From assembly GCA_910585995.1 (NCBI GenBank), contig CAJUGG010000052.1, forward strand, positions 1 through 27,281: a DNA stretch of 27,281 bases. Direction: 5' to 3'. Positions 8,701-16,587 of the stretch are shown here, piece after piece. Position 1 is the first letter of the stretch. Every line of letters starts with the position of its first letter. The notes beneath the pieces are model-generated. The model was given only the letters and a program-made list of their open reading frames with translations, was not told the DNA's origin and made no database searches. Source of the DNA: an uncultured Lachnospiraceae bacterium. GTDB lineage: Bacteria; Bacillota; Clostridia; Lachnospirales; Lachnospiraceae. Both the position numbers and the translations under genes were made by a program.

Positions 8701-8895
8701 GGGTCATCCGCAAACTGAGGCTTTGGGACTTGCACAAAGAGTGCTGTGTAGATTGGAGCGGACAGTCTGTGCCGTTTGTATGTTCCAGGCGAACACGTGT
8801 ACGTGTCCGACTGGAACATACAAATGGTGCAGACTGTCCGATACACTCTATGCAGACCTTTGTCAAGTCCCAAAGCCCCAGTTTGCGGATGACCC
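8701..8895 (+). repeat. Long intergenic hairpin element, copy 1
   Basis: A 195-nt imperfect palindrome. The outer arms are 8701-8732 and 8864-8895 and match at 31 of 32 positions. The inner part (8734-8863) is the core shared with copies 2 and 3. It begins ACAAAGAGTGCTGTGTAGAT and ends ATGCAGACCTTTGT, with an apex of AACACG/CGTGTC around a TGTA loop. In the core, most departures from perfect pairing are G-U wobbles on the plus strand. The right end is 13 bp from the tyrS stop (minus strand); the left end is 42 bp from the trpB promoter. No T-run follows either end, so it is not an ordinary terminator. No long reading frame fits across it. It could be a structured RNA, a non-autonomous mobile element, or both; I do not recognise a known family. 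Confidence 0.85.
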
Positions 8896-8908
8896 GTCGC
8901 CTATATCA

Positions 8909-10129
8909 CTACTTTACAACCACCCTCTTAAAACTCTTCTTCCCCCTCTTCACCACTAGCCCCTCCCGGAGCTGCTCTTTTGTAAACACCATCCCAATAT
9001 CCGTCACCTTTTCTCCATCCACAGTCACGCCCCCCTGCTGCACGTTCCTTCTCGCCTCCGACCTGGAAGCACAAAGCCCCGACTTATGCACGATGGTTAA
9101 GATATCCACCTTCTCATCCCTGAAATCTTCCACAGAAAGTTCCGCCGTCGGCATATCCTTCGCATCTCCGCTCCCGAACAATGCCCTGGCGCTCTCCTGT
9201 GCCCTCGTCGCTTCCTCCTCCCCATGGATCAGCTTCGTAAGCTCATATGCCAGAATTTCTTTCGCCTCATTCAATTGACTCCCCTCCCACTGATCCATCG
9301 CATCAATCTGCTCCAGCGGAAGGAACGTCAGCATCCGCAGACATTTTAACACATCTGCATCTGCCACATTTCTCCAATACTGGTAGAACTCATATGGACT
9401 CGTCTTCTCTGCATCCAGCCACACAGCGCCTTTCGCCGTCTTGCCCATCTTATTTCCCTCAGAGTTCAATAGAAGCGTAATCGTCATCGCATGGGCATCC
9501 TTGCCAAGCTTCTTACGGATCAGCTCCGTACCGCCCAGCATATTGGACCACTGGTCATCCCCGCCAAACTGCATATTGCAGCCATATTTCTCATACAGCA
9601 TCAGGAAATCATAGCTCTGCATAATCATGTAGTTAAACTCTAAGAAGCTCAGTCCCTTCTCCATCCGCTTCTTATAACACTCTGCGCGCAGCATGGTATT
9701 CACGCTAAAATGCACTCCCACCTCACGGATCATCTCGATATAGTTCAGAGGCAGCAGCCAGTCCGCATTGTTGACCAGCAGCGCTTTCCCGTCAGAGAAA
9801 TCAATAAATTTACTCATCTGCTTTTTAAAACAGTCCACATTGTGCTGGATCGTCTCCGGCGTCATCATCTGTCTTAGATCCGTCCGTCCAGAAGGATCTC
9901 CAATCATAGCTGTCCCACCCCCGATCAAGGCAATCGGCTTATTTCCTGCCATCTGCAGACGCTTCATCAGACACAGCGCCATAAAATGTCCCACATGCAG
10001 ACTGTCTGCCGTCGGGTCAAATCCAATATAAAAGACAGCCTTTCCGTGATTTACCATATCTCTAATCTCATCCTCATTTGTCACCTGCGCGATCAGACCG
10101 CGGGCAACCAGTTCGTCGTACACTTGCAT
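8909..10129 (-). CDS. tyrS: Tyrosyl-tRNA synthetase
   Basis: Charges tRNA-Tyr with tyrosine in the cytoplasm. The 406-residue protein has the class I signatures HVGH (45-48) and KMGKT (227-231, in place of KMSKS), the tyrosine-binding region FLEFNYMIMQSYDFLML, QFGGDDQWSN, and a C-terminal S4 RNA-binding domain (from about 335, with SGLCASRSEARRNVQQGGV). The start is ATG 10129, with AAGGAG 8 nt upstream. It stands alone behind a tyrosine T-box and has hairpin copy 1 immediately after the stop instead of a recognisable terminator. Confidence 0.97.
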   Translation of the reverse strand: MQVYDELVARGLIAQVTNEDEIRDMVNHGKAVFYIGFDPTADSLHVGHFMALCLMKRLQMAGNKPIALIGGGTAMIGDPSGRTDLRQMMTPETIQHNVDCFKKQMSKFIDFSDGKALLVNNADWLLPLNYIEMIREVGVHFSVNTMLRAECYKKRMEKGLSFLEFNYMIMQSYDFLMLYEKYGCNMQFGGDDQWSNMLGGTELIRKKLGKDAHAMTITLLLNSEGNKMGKTAKGAVWLDAEKTSPYEFYQYWRNVADADVLKCLRMLTFLPLEQIDAMDQWEGSQLNEAKEILAYELTKLIHGEEEATRAQESARALFGSGDAKDMPTAELSVEDFRDEKVDILTIVHKSGLCASRSEARRNVQQGGVTVDGEKVTDIGMVFTKEQLREGLVVKRGKKSFKRVVVK

Positions 10130-10149
10130 CTTCTTACTCCTTTTCTTTC

Positions 10150-10440
10150 TTAAAAAAACAAAAAACCCCTGTCCTCCTAAAAGGACGGGGCCATCGTATC
10201 CCGTGTTACCACCTTTTTTCGCGATGCGCTCACGCAGACATCGCCTCAGCGGGTACTGTCATACCCTGGCACGATAACGGATGCTGCCGTCGCCTCCTAC
10301 ACACCGCAGACACGGCTTCAAAGGCGAAGCTCCAAGACGTAATTCATGACTGGGTATCCTGCGCCTCTCACCACCCGGCTGCTCTCTGTAGGAGAACTGT
10401 GCAGTCACTACTTGCTCTCTTCCTAGCTTTTACTCTACAC
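10150..10440 (-). promoter_or_regulatory. T-box riboswitch, tyrosine type, upstream of tyrS
   Basis: The minus-strand leader has AGAGAG in stem I, the specifier context ATGAAT-UAC-GUC with UAC at 10341-10339, the T-box GGTGGTAACACGG (10213-10201) and a terminator stem (10190-10166) followed by a long T-run. It should induce tyrS when tRNA-Tyr is uncharged. Confidence 0.93.
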
Positions 10441-10444
10441 GGCT

Positions 10445-10473
10445 ATTGTATGTGTGAAAATCCTGCTTGTCAA
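10445..10473 (-). promoter_or_regulatory. Promoter of the tyrS T-box leader
   Basis: Minus-strand TTGACA (10473-10468), 17 nt, TACAAT (10450-10445). It lies about 20 bp from the divergent promoter candidate of the shikimate-kinase-like gene. Confidence 0.85.
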
Positions 10474-10490
10474 GGAAAATTTGATAATAG

Positions 10491-10519
10491 TTGACAGAAT
10501 CCGTGATTCCGTGGAAAAT
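10491..10519 (+). promoter_or_regulatory. Promoter candidate of the shikimate-kinase-like gene
   Basis: TTGACA (10491-10496), 17 nt, GAAAAT (10514-10519). The -35 is perfect and the -10 weak (4 of 6). Transcription would start about 25 nt before the ATG at 10551. Confidence 0.5.
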
Positions 10520-10550
10520 AAGAAAAGATACAAAAAGAGGAGTCAGACTT

Positions 10551-11060
10551 ATGAAGAAAAACAACATAACACTGATTGGGATGCCAGGAGCCGGCAAAAG
10601 TACCGTAGGCGTCGTATTGGCGAAAGTATTGGGATATCGCTTCGTGGACTCGGATCTGGAGATCCAGGAGCAGACCGGCAAACTTCTGCATGAATTGATC
10701 AATATCCATGGGGATGAAGGCTTTTTAAAGATAGAAAACCGAATCAATGCCGGACTCTCAGTAGAACAGGCAGTGATCGCCACGGGAGGCAGCGCAGTCT
10801 ACGGGCAGGAAGCTATGGAACATCTGCGGGAAATATCAACGGTTGTGTATCTGAGACTTTCTTATGAGACACTGAAAGTCCGGCTCGGAGATCTGCACGA
10901 ACGGGGCGTAGTGTTAAAACCCAGACAGACTCTTCAGGATCTGATGGAAGTGCGCAGTCCTCTCTATGAACGATATGCGCACCTGGTGGTGGATGAAGAA
11001 GGGCTGGATATCCGGCAGATTGTGAAAAAGATCACAGACATTTTAAAAAATAATGAATAA
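10551..11060 (+). CDS. aroK: Shikimate kinase-like P-loop kinase
   Basis: A 169-residue P-loop kinase whose closest known role is phosphorylating shikimate on the way to chorismate. It has Walker A GMPGAGKST (10-18), DSD (33-35, the shikimate-binding aspartate region), the ATGGS block (78-81) and the adenine-side R-S-P-L-Y (135-139). Two family hallmarks differ. The usual GFR is GFL (57-59), losing the shikimate-binding arginine, and GGG is GGS. Substrate specificity is therefore uncertain and it may be a divergent paralogue. The start is ATG 10551, with GAGGAG 8 nt upstream; an in-frame ATG at 10491 overlaps the -35. Its end overlaps the convergent peptidase gene by 29 nt. No other aromatic pathway gene is adjacent, although trpB and tyrS are nearby. 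Confidence 0.72.
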   Translation: MKKNNITLIGMPGAGKSTVGVVLAKVLGYRFVDSDLEIQEQTGKLLHELINIHGDEGFLKIENRINAGLSVEQAVIATGGSAVYGQEAMEHLREISTVVYLRLSYETLKVRLGDLHERGVVLKPRQTLQDLMEVRSPLYERYAHLVVDEEGLDIRQIVKKITDILKNNE

Positions 11061-11670
11061 GCTGAAGGCCGTCTGCCAGTCCGGGATGCGGATACAACTG
11101 ATGGATGCGTTCCGGATGCCACTGAACGCCTATGATGGGCTTTGTCCGGTGCTCTAACGCTTCCACCACCTGATCTTTAGACCTCTGCGTCACATACAGC
11201 TCACGTCCAATCCGTCCGCAGCCCTGATGATGGGCGCTGTTAATCAGACAAGTATCTCCATAGAGCATATGCATCAGCGAACCAGGAGCATTGACAGCCG
11301 GATGGATCTGATCCTTTTGCTCATATTGATGCAGCTCATATGTATTAAGATGCTGTATCAGATCTCCGCCAAAGCAGACATTGATCAGCTGCATCCCGCG
11401 GCAGATGCCAAGAACTGGACACCCCCTCAGAACAAAATTATCCAAAAGCGCAAGCTGTGCCCGATCAAGCGCAAGGTCAATATTTCGAGACCCCTGATCC
11501 GGCTGTCCAAAATAAGACGGAGCCAGATCTCCGCCTCCCGGAAGCAGCAGGCGGTCATAAGAAGCGATCTCTTCCGGATACAGATTTGTCTCAAAGGGAA
11601 CCTGACAAAAAGTCAAAGCCCTCTCATAATTTATCGTATCTTTGGGAATCCCGGCAATCAAAACTTTCAT
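11032..11670 (-). CDS. Gamma-glutamyl hydrolase-like class I amidotransferase (peptidase C26)
   Basis: A 212-residue stand-alone glutaminase-fold enzyme of the PuuD/C26 group, which cleaves gamma-glutamyl bonds. The LLLPGGGDLAPSYFG block (41-55) is the family's substrate loop. The nucleophile lies in GICRGMQ (Cys90), and the histidine and glutamate in VQWHPE (His185, Glu187), so the triad is intact. I start at ATG 11670, with AGGA upstream; the longer frame to 11703 has no better ribosome site. It diverges from the M19 dipeptidase gene, and the pair may work on peptidoglycan-derived or other small peptides (inference). The exact substrate is unknown. Confidence 0.85.
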   Translation of the reverse strand: MKVLIAGIPKDTINYERALTFCQVPFETNLYPEEIASYDRLLLPGGGDLAPSYFGQPDQGSRNIDLALDRAQLALLDNFVLRGCPVLGICRGMQLINVCFGGDLIQHLNTYELHQYEQKDQIHPAVNAPGSLMHMLYGDTCLINSAHHQGCGRIGRELYVTQRSKDQVVEALEHRTKPIIGVQWHPERIHQLYPHPGLADGLQLIHYFLKCL

Positions 11671-11744
11671 CTCGTTCCTCGACAGATCCAGCCTCTGCTG
11701 CATTTACTATACTATATGACCTGACATAGCAAAAGGAGACATTT

Positions 11745-12788
11745 ATGAAATTAGAACCTTATTATTTAAAAATGGCAGAAGAACTCCATCAGCACTGTCC
11801 GGTGGTGGATGCCCACTTAGATCTGGCCGGAGAGCTTCTCTTTCGCGTACAAAATGGAGAAGAAAATCCCCTGCACACGCACTATCTGTCCGCCTTACAG
11901 GCAGGCGGTGTCAATCTGCTCTTCTCTTCCGTCTATCTCCGGAATGAGGACCTGACAGAAGGCGGACTGCGTAATGCCCTGGATCAAATCAGTGTCTTAT
12001 TATCAGCCCTTGAGCAAAATCCCGAATTTTATCTGATCCGTACCGCCCAGGATATCGAACATATATTCGTTCACAAAAAAACAGGAATCCTCCTCTACTT
12101 TGAAGGACTCGACTGCATCGGCACAGATTTACGGCTCTTACAGATCTTATGGGAACTGGGCGTACGCGGTGCTTCTCTTACCTGGAGCCGCCGCAATCTC
12201 TTAGCCAGTGGCTGCTGCAAAGGCGGTGAACGCATCCAGATCCCCGGCGGACTCTCTCCCCAAGGTTTTCTGGCCGTACAAGAGATGGAGCGCCTGGGTA
12301 TGTTCTTAGATATCAGCCATCTCAACGACGATGGCTTTGCAGATATCTGTCAGGCAGCCACAAGACCCTTTATCGCCACCCATTCCAACAGCCAGGCCGT
12401 CTGGTTCAACTATCGCAATCTAAACGACGCTCAGATGCAGGCCCTTGCCGCACAAGGAGGCATCATGGGCCTGAATGGCTGCGACTGCATCGTTGGCGCC
12501 ACAGACGGCCAGGACCCCCTTATGATGCTCTGCTGTCACTTAGAATACGCCGTCTCTCTTATCGGTCCTGACCATGTTGGCTTAGGCCTGGATTTCTGCG
12601 ACTCCTACACAAAAGCCGAACCCCGATTTTCTCAACCATTCACTCCGCACGACTGCCTGACCGACCACAGCCATCTTCCGGAACTTACAGCCGCCCTCCT
12701 GCAAAGAGGCATGCCGCAGGAAACCGTCAAAAAGATCTTAGGAGAAAACTGGATTATTTATTTAAAAAAGATACTGCCTCCCGCATAA
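11745..12788 (+). CDS. Membrane dipeptidase-like peptidase, family M19
   Basis: A 347-residue zinc dipeptidase of the renal-dipeptidase family, which hydrolyses dipeptides, sometimes with D-residues. Metal ligands and motifs are in place: DAHLD (22-26), FEG near 118, the LTWSRRNLLASG block, DISHLND near 190, THSNSQ near 210, and GLGLDFCD near 285. There is no signal peptide, so it is probably cytoplasmic, as in other bacteria. AAAGGAG lies 7 nt before the ATG. It diverges from the C26 peptidase gene across 74 bp and converges on spoVAD with a 22-bp gap that shows no clear terminator. Confidence 0.93.
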   Translation: MKLEPYYLKMAEELHQHCPVVDAHLDLAGELLFRVQNGEENPLHTHYLSALQAGGVNLLFSSVYLRNEDLTEGGLRNALDQISVLLSALEQNPEFYLIRTAQDIEHIFVHKKTGILLYFEGLDCIGTDLRLLQILWELGVRGASLTWSRRNLLASGCCKGGERIQIPGGLSPQGFLAVQEMERLGMFLDISHLNDDGFADICQAATRPFIATHSNSQAVWFNYRNLNDAQMQALAAQGGIMGLNGCDCIVGATDGQDPLMMLCCHLEYAVSLIGPDHVGLGLDFCDSYTKAEPRFSQPFTPHDCLTDHSHLPELTAALLQRGMPQETVKKILGENWIIYLKKILPPA

Positions 12789-12810
12789 GGTCATAAGATC
12801 ATAGACTCTC

Positions 12811-13842
12811 TTATCCACAGGATTCCAGAACCACCCCATGCGCAATCCCCGGAATCGACTGCCCTTCATTAAAGCTCACCTTTGATAAAAGTGCTCCCGT
12901 CGGCACCAAAAGCACACGCTTCCACTCCCCCCTCTCAAGCTTCGGCAAGATATAAGCTGCCAGCGTGGCCGCTGCACACCCACAGCCCGAACCTCCCGCA
13001 TGAGTATCCTGCGTATCCGCATCATAGATCAGCATCCCGCAGTCCTCATGCGTATCCCCAAGTTCGATCCCCTTCTTGCCCATCAGCTCCTTTAAAATCG
13101 TCTGCCCGATACTTCCCAGATCCCCCGTGATAATCCTGTCATAATCCTCCACAGAACACCCAAAATCCGTCAGATGCTGATAGATTGTATCCGCCGCTGC
13201 CGGAGCCATCGCCGCCCCCATATGCATAGAATCCTTCACCCCATAATCCACGACCTTGCCCGTTGTAATACCCGCTACACATACAGAGGCACTCCCTGCG
13301 GCCACAGATTGCCCGGAGGCAAGTAAAAAGGCACCGGCTCCCGTAACGGTCCAGGTAGTTGACAAGGGCCTTTGCCCGGCATATTCCAGGGGAAATCGAA
13401 ACTCCTTTTCCGCGCTGGCAAAATGACTCGAAGTCAACGCCATCGCACAATCCGCATACCCCGCATTCACCGCCATAGAAGCTAATGACAGACTCTCCCC
13501 ACAAGTAGAACAAGCCCCATAAAGTCCAAAAAGCGGAATCTGAAGCTCCAGAATCCCATAAGAAGTAGCGATCCCCTGAGCCAGCAGATCCCCCGCAAAC
13601 AGATACCGGATCTGCTCCTCACTCATCCCTGTTTTCTCCATTACCTTCTTAGCCGTCTGAAGCTGAAGCTCACTCTCCGCCTCCTCCCAAGTATTCTTCC
13701 CAAATTTCGGGTCCGGCTCTATCCGGTCAAACAGATGACCAAGCGGTCCATCCCCCTCCTTCTGCCCCACAATCGAAGCCGCCGCCAAAATCTTAGGCGG
13801 ATTCTCATATAAAAGACTTGCACGTCCCTTGATCTGATTCAT
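12811..13842 (-). CDS. spoVAD: Stage V sporulation protein AD
   Basis: A 343-residue thiolase-fold protein that binds dipicolinic acid as part of the SpoVA channel, which loads the forespore with calcium-dipicolinate and releases it at germination. Diagnostic blocks are the FDRIEPDPKFGKNTWEEAE region, LFAGDLLAQ, YGACSTCGESL, SSHFASAEKEFRFPLEY, and a C-terminal GGSGCGCAA. Length matches the usual 338-345. The start ATG has AAAGGAG 9 nt upstream. The gene is divergent from spoVAC instead of following it in an operon, and no spoVAE follows. A weak sigma-G-like pair (GTATA ... CACTATA, 19 nt apart) is present upstream on the minus strand. That would fit forespore expression, but the spacing is slightly long. 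Confidence 0.96.
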   Translation of the reverse strand: MNQIKGRASLLYENPPKILAAASIVGQKEGDGPLGHLFDRIEPDPKFGKNTWEEAESELQLQTAKKVMEKTGMSEEQIRYLFAGDLLAQGIATSYGILELQIPLFGLYGACSTCGESLSLASMAVNAGYADCAMALTSSHFASAEKEFRFPLEYAGQRPLSTTWTVTGAGAFLLASGQSVAAGSASVCVAGITTGKVVDYGVKDSMHMGAAMAPAAADTIYQHLTDFGCSVEDYDRIITGDLGSIGQTILKELMGKKGIELGDTHEDCGMLIYDADTQDTHAGGSGCGCAAATLAAYILPKLERGEWKRVLLVPTGALLSKVSFNEGQSIPGIAHGVVLESCG

Positions 13843-13989
13843 CCCACAAAGCTCCTTTCTGAAATCTATCTTTTTTATAGTGTCCCTGCAAGCTCACAAA
13901 ATATACTTTACAAAATCCTTCCATCCCGCCGCACGCATAAAACTCAATTATCCAGGACAGCATAATTCAAAAAAAGGAGCAAAAAACCT

Positions 13990-14451
13990 ATGAACGCAAA
14001 CGAAGCACAAAAACAAGAATACAAAAAGTACGTCAAACAAGTAACCCCCACCCACAACCTCTGGTATGAAATGTTCAAAGCCTTCCTGACCGGAGGTCTC
14101 ATCTGCCTGCTCGGCCAATTCATCCTGAACACCATCATGCAGACCGGCCTGGACAAAGAAACCTCCGGAACCTGGTGTTCCATCCTTCTCGTCCTCTTAA
14201 GCATCCTCCTGACCGGACTCAACATCTACCCCTCCATTGCCAAATGGGGCGGCGCCGGCGCCCTCGTCCCCATCACCGGCTTTGCTAACGGCGTAGCCGC
14301 CCCCGCCATCGAATACAAAAAAGAAGGCCAAGTCTTCGGCATCGGCAGCAAAATCTTCACCATCGCCGGCCCCGTCATCCTCTACGGCATCCTCACCAGC
14401 TGGCTCGTTGGCCTCCTCTACTGGCTCGGCCAATGCCTCCACTGGTGGTAA
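13990..14451 (+). CDS. spoVAC: Stage V sporulation protein AC
   Basis: A 153-residue membrane protein of the SpoVA dipicolinate channel; in Bacillus it behaves as a mechanosensitive channel. It has a short cytoplasmic N-terminus, several membrane helices beginning at about AFLTGGLICLLGQFIL, and the very conserved GGAGALVPITGFANGVAAPAIEYKKEGQVFGIG block near residues 88-118. AAAGGAG lies just before the ATG. It points away from spoVAD and is separated from spoVAB by the ABC-F gene, so it is outside its normal operon. Its coding strand is unusually C-rich, especially at third codon positions, matching the plus-strand skew of the region. A CATAATT upstream resembles a sigma-G -10 element, but its -35 spacing is poor. 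Confidence 0.96.
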   Translation: MNANEAQKQEYKKYVKQVTPTHNLWYEMFKAFLTGGLICLLGQFILNTIMQTGLDKETSGTWCSILLVLLSILLTGLNIYPSIAKWGGAGALVPITGFANGVAAPAIEYKKEGQVFGIGSKIFTIAGPVILYGILTSWLVGLLYWLGQCLHWW

Positions 14452-14476
14452 AATCCCCTCCCTCCCCCCAACCCCA

Positions 14477-14668
14477 GGTTCTGCCACAAAAGGGCGTGTG
14501 GTGGACAGACAAAGAGTGCTGTGTAGATTGGAGCGGACAGTCTGTGCCGTTTGTATGAGCCAGGCGGACACCCAAGTGTCCGATTGGAACATACAAATGG
14601 TGCAGACTGTCCGATACACTCTATGCAGACCTTTGTCTGTCCGCCGCGCGCCCTTTTGTGGCAAGACC
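14477..14668 (+). repeat. Long intergenic hairpin element, copy 2
   Basis: A 192-nt imperfect palindrome. The arms 14477-14514 and 14631-14668 differ at five of 38 positions, and four of these are G-U wobbles on the plus strand. The core (14509-14636) matches copy 1 closely apart from the apex, which here is GGACAC/GTGTCC around CCAA. The outer arms are unlike those of copy 1, except for a similar outermost end (CAGGT.CTGCC...CAAAAG). The 13-nt stretch CCCCAACCCCAGG precedes and enters the left arm, as in copy 1. It begins 25 bp after the spoVAC stop and ends 11 bp before the ABC-F promoter. Confidence 0.85.
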
Positions 14669-14678
14669 ATCCTCCCTC

Positions 14679-14707
14679 TTGCGTCTCTCCCCCATCTCTG
14701 CTATATT
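14679..14707 (+). promoter_or_regulatory. Promoter of the ABC-F gene
   Basis: TTGCGT (14679-14684), 17 nt, TATATT (14702-14707), 33 nt before the ATG at 14740. It begins only 11 bp after the end of hairpin copy 2. Confidence 0.55.
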
Positions 14708-14739
14708 ATTCCCATACCAACCTCAGGAGGATTTACCAC

Positions 14740-16587
14740 ATGCTTCTACAAATCCAAGACGGCACCCTCACCCTCGGCGGCCACTCCATCCTCTCCCACT
14801 TCCACTTCGAGATCAAAGGAACCGAAAAGATCGCCCTCACCGGCCGAAACGGCTCCGGGAAGACCTCCCTATTACGCCTTCTCGCTTCGGAACTCACCCT
14901 GGACCGCGACGACCATTCCCCCGCAAGCACCCTGATCACCTCCCGCCGCCTGACCATCGGACTCTTACACCAGCACCCCTTTTCTGACCTCTCTCTCACC
15001 GTAGAAGAAGAGGTCCTCTCCTCCTGCCCCTGTCCAGACCCCTGGGACACCGACCGCTTTGCCTGGGAACAGCAGTATGACCGACTCTTCACCGGCTTCG
15101 GCCTGAAAAAAGAAGACAAGCAAAAACCCCTCTCCCATTTTTCCGGAGGGGAACAGACAAAGATCGCCCTGATCTGCCTGCTCTTACAAAAACCCGATAT
15201 CCTGCTCTTAGACGAACCCACCAACCATCTCGACATGCAGACCGTCGAATGGCTCGAAACCTGTCTGAGATCCTATCCAAACGCCGTCGTCTTAGTCTCC
15301 CACGACCGCTTTTTTTTAGATCAAGTCGCTGACACCGTCTATGAAATCAGCAACCGCCGCCTAACGCGCTACAGCGGCAATTACACCGCTTTTCGCGTAC
15401 AAAAGAGAAAACAACTCATCCAACAGCAAAAAGCCTATAAAAGCCAGCAGGAAGAGATCAAGCGCTTAGAGGATCTGATCGAACGCTTTAAGCACAAACC
15501 CAAAAAAGCCTCCTTTGCCCGCTCCCGCAAAAAAATCTTAGAACGCATGTCTCTTATAGAAAAACCAGAAGAAGATGACGTCCGCCTCTTCACAGGAGAG
15601 ATCACCCCTCTCGTAAGAAGCTCCAAATGGGTCTTAGAAGCCAAACATCTGCAGATCGGCTATGCAGACACCCTGCTCGAACTGTCCCTTCGCATCCGCC
15701 GGGGCCAAAAGATCGGCATCATCGGTTCCAACGGCGCCGGCAAATCCACTTTTTTAAAAACCATCGCCGGCCTGATCCCCCCGAAAAAAGGCACCCTGAA
15801 CCTGGGACCCTCTGTACAAATCGCCTATTTTGATCAGCAGTCCGCCATGCTGCAATCTGATCAGACAGTCGCAGAACATTTTCACAATTTGTTTCCTGCT
15901 CTTACCGAAAAAGAAGTACGCTCCACACTAGGCGCCTATCTCTTTCCCGGAAAAGATGCCCAGAAAAAAGTAGAAAACCTCTCCGGCGGCGAAAAATCCC
16001 GCCTGGTATTGGCAGAACTCTTACAAAGCCGCCCCAATCTGCTCCTGCTGGACGAACCGACCAACCACATGGATATCCCCGCCCGTGAGACCTTAGAATC
16101 CGCCTTCAGAGCCTACCAAGGCACACTCCTCTTCGTCTCCCATGACCGCTATTTTATCCAGCAAGTTGCCGAATCCCTCCTGATCTTTGATGAGCACTCT
16201 GTTCTCTACTATCCCTTTGGCTACACCCACTATGTAGAACATTGTCAAAAAAATAACGATTATAGCAACCACGCGGCCCGCATCCAGGCCGAAGAACAAG
16301 CCTTGATAAGCGGTCTGAAAAACGTACCCAAAGCCGAGCGGCACCAACTAAAAGAAATTCCAACCGAACAAGCCTACCACGAATGGCAGCTCTCCCTCGC
16401 GCTCTCTCCCCTAGAACAGATTCAAAAAGACCTGGAACACTTCCAGGTCTCACGTGATCTCTTACAAGAATGGGAAGACACCGCCCATCGCGAAGCCATC
16501 GCCGCCCAAGAACAAGCTCTGTTAGAAGACTATACCAGATACTGTCTCCTATGGTACGACCAATGGCTCGAACTACATACAGACTAA
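14740..16587 (+). CDS. ABC-F family ATPase (ribosome-associated, possible antibiotic-protection type)
   Basis: A 615-residue soluble protein with two ABC domains in tandem and no membrane segments, the ABC-F layout of translation factors that act at the ribosomal E site. Domain 1 has Walker A GRNGSGKT (35-42), signature HFSGGEQTK and Walker B ILLLDEPTNHLD. The linker (about 225-310) is basic and helical, with QQQKAYKSQQEEIKRLEDLI and HKPKKASFARSRKK. Domain 2 has GSNGAGKST, NLSGGEKSR and LLLLDEPTNHMD. A helical C-terminal extension of about 120 residues follows. AGGAGG precedes ATG 14740; an upstream in-frame continuation to 14551 lies inside hairpin copy 2 and is rejected. It ends tail-to-tail with spoVAB, overlapping by 4 bp. 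Housekeeping and resistance ABC-Fs cannot be told apart here. Confidence 0.92.
   Translation: MLLQIQDGTLTLGGHSILSHFHFEIKGTEKIALTGRNGSGKTSLLRLLASELTLDRDDHSPASTLITSRRLTIGLLHQHPFSDLSLTVEEEVLSSCPCPDPWDTDRFAWEQQYDRLFTGFGLKKEDKQKPLSHFSGGEQTKIALICLLLQKPDILLLDEPTNHLDMQTVEWLETCLRSYPNAVVLVSHDRFFLDQVADTVYEISNRRLTRYSGNYTAFRVQKRKQLIQQQKAYKSQQEEIKRLEDLIERFKHKPKKASFARSRKKILERMSLIEKPEEDDVRLFTGEITPLVRSSKWVLEAKHLQIGYADTLLELSLRIRRGQKIGIIGSNGAGKSTFLKTIAGLIPPKKGTLNLGPSVQIAYFDQQSAMLQSDQTVAEHFHNLFPALTEKEVRSTLGAYLFPGKDAQKKVENLSGGEKSRLVLAELLQSRPNLLLLDEPTNHMDIPARETLESAFRAYQGTLLFVSHDRYFIQQVAESLLIFDEHSVLYYPFGYTHYVEHCQKNNDYSNHAARIQAEEQALISGLKNVPKAERHQLKEIPTEQAYHEWQLSLALSPLEQIQKDLEHFQVSRDLLQEWEDTAHREAIAAQEQALLEDYTRYCLLWYDQWLELHTD

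Noticed and set aside
8701..8895. Hairpin copies as ordinary rho-independent terminators
   Set aside because: The stems are far too long, there is no T-run at either end, and the core is conserved between unrelated genes.
8669..9278. Several overlapping frames of 65-182 codons on both strands across hairpin copy 1, with similar frames in copies 2 and 3
   Set aside because: They are translations of the repeat itself, appear on both strands, lack ribosome sites and change frame between copies. The wobble pattern speaks for structure and against coding.
13935..13967. Sigma-G promoter for spoVAC (GCATA ... CATAATT)
   Set aside because: The spacing of 21 nt is too long to claim. It is kept only as a remark under spoVAC.
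14551..14739. N-terminal extension of the ABC-F frame
   Set aside because: It lies inside hairpin copy 2 and the promoter. AGGAGG before ATG 14740 and the family alignment set the true start.
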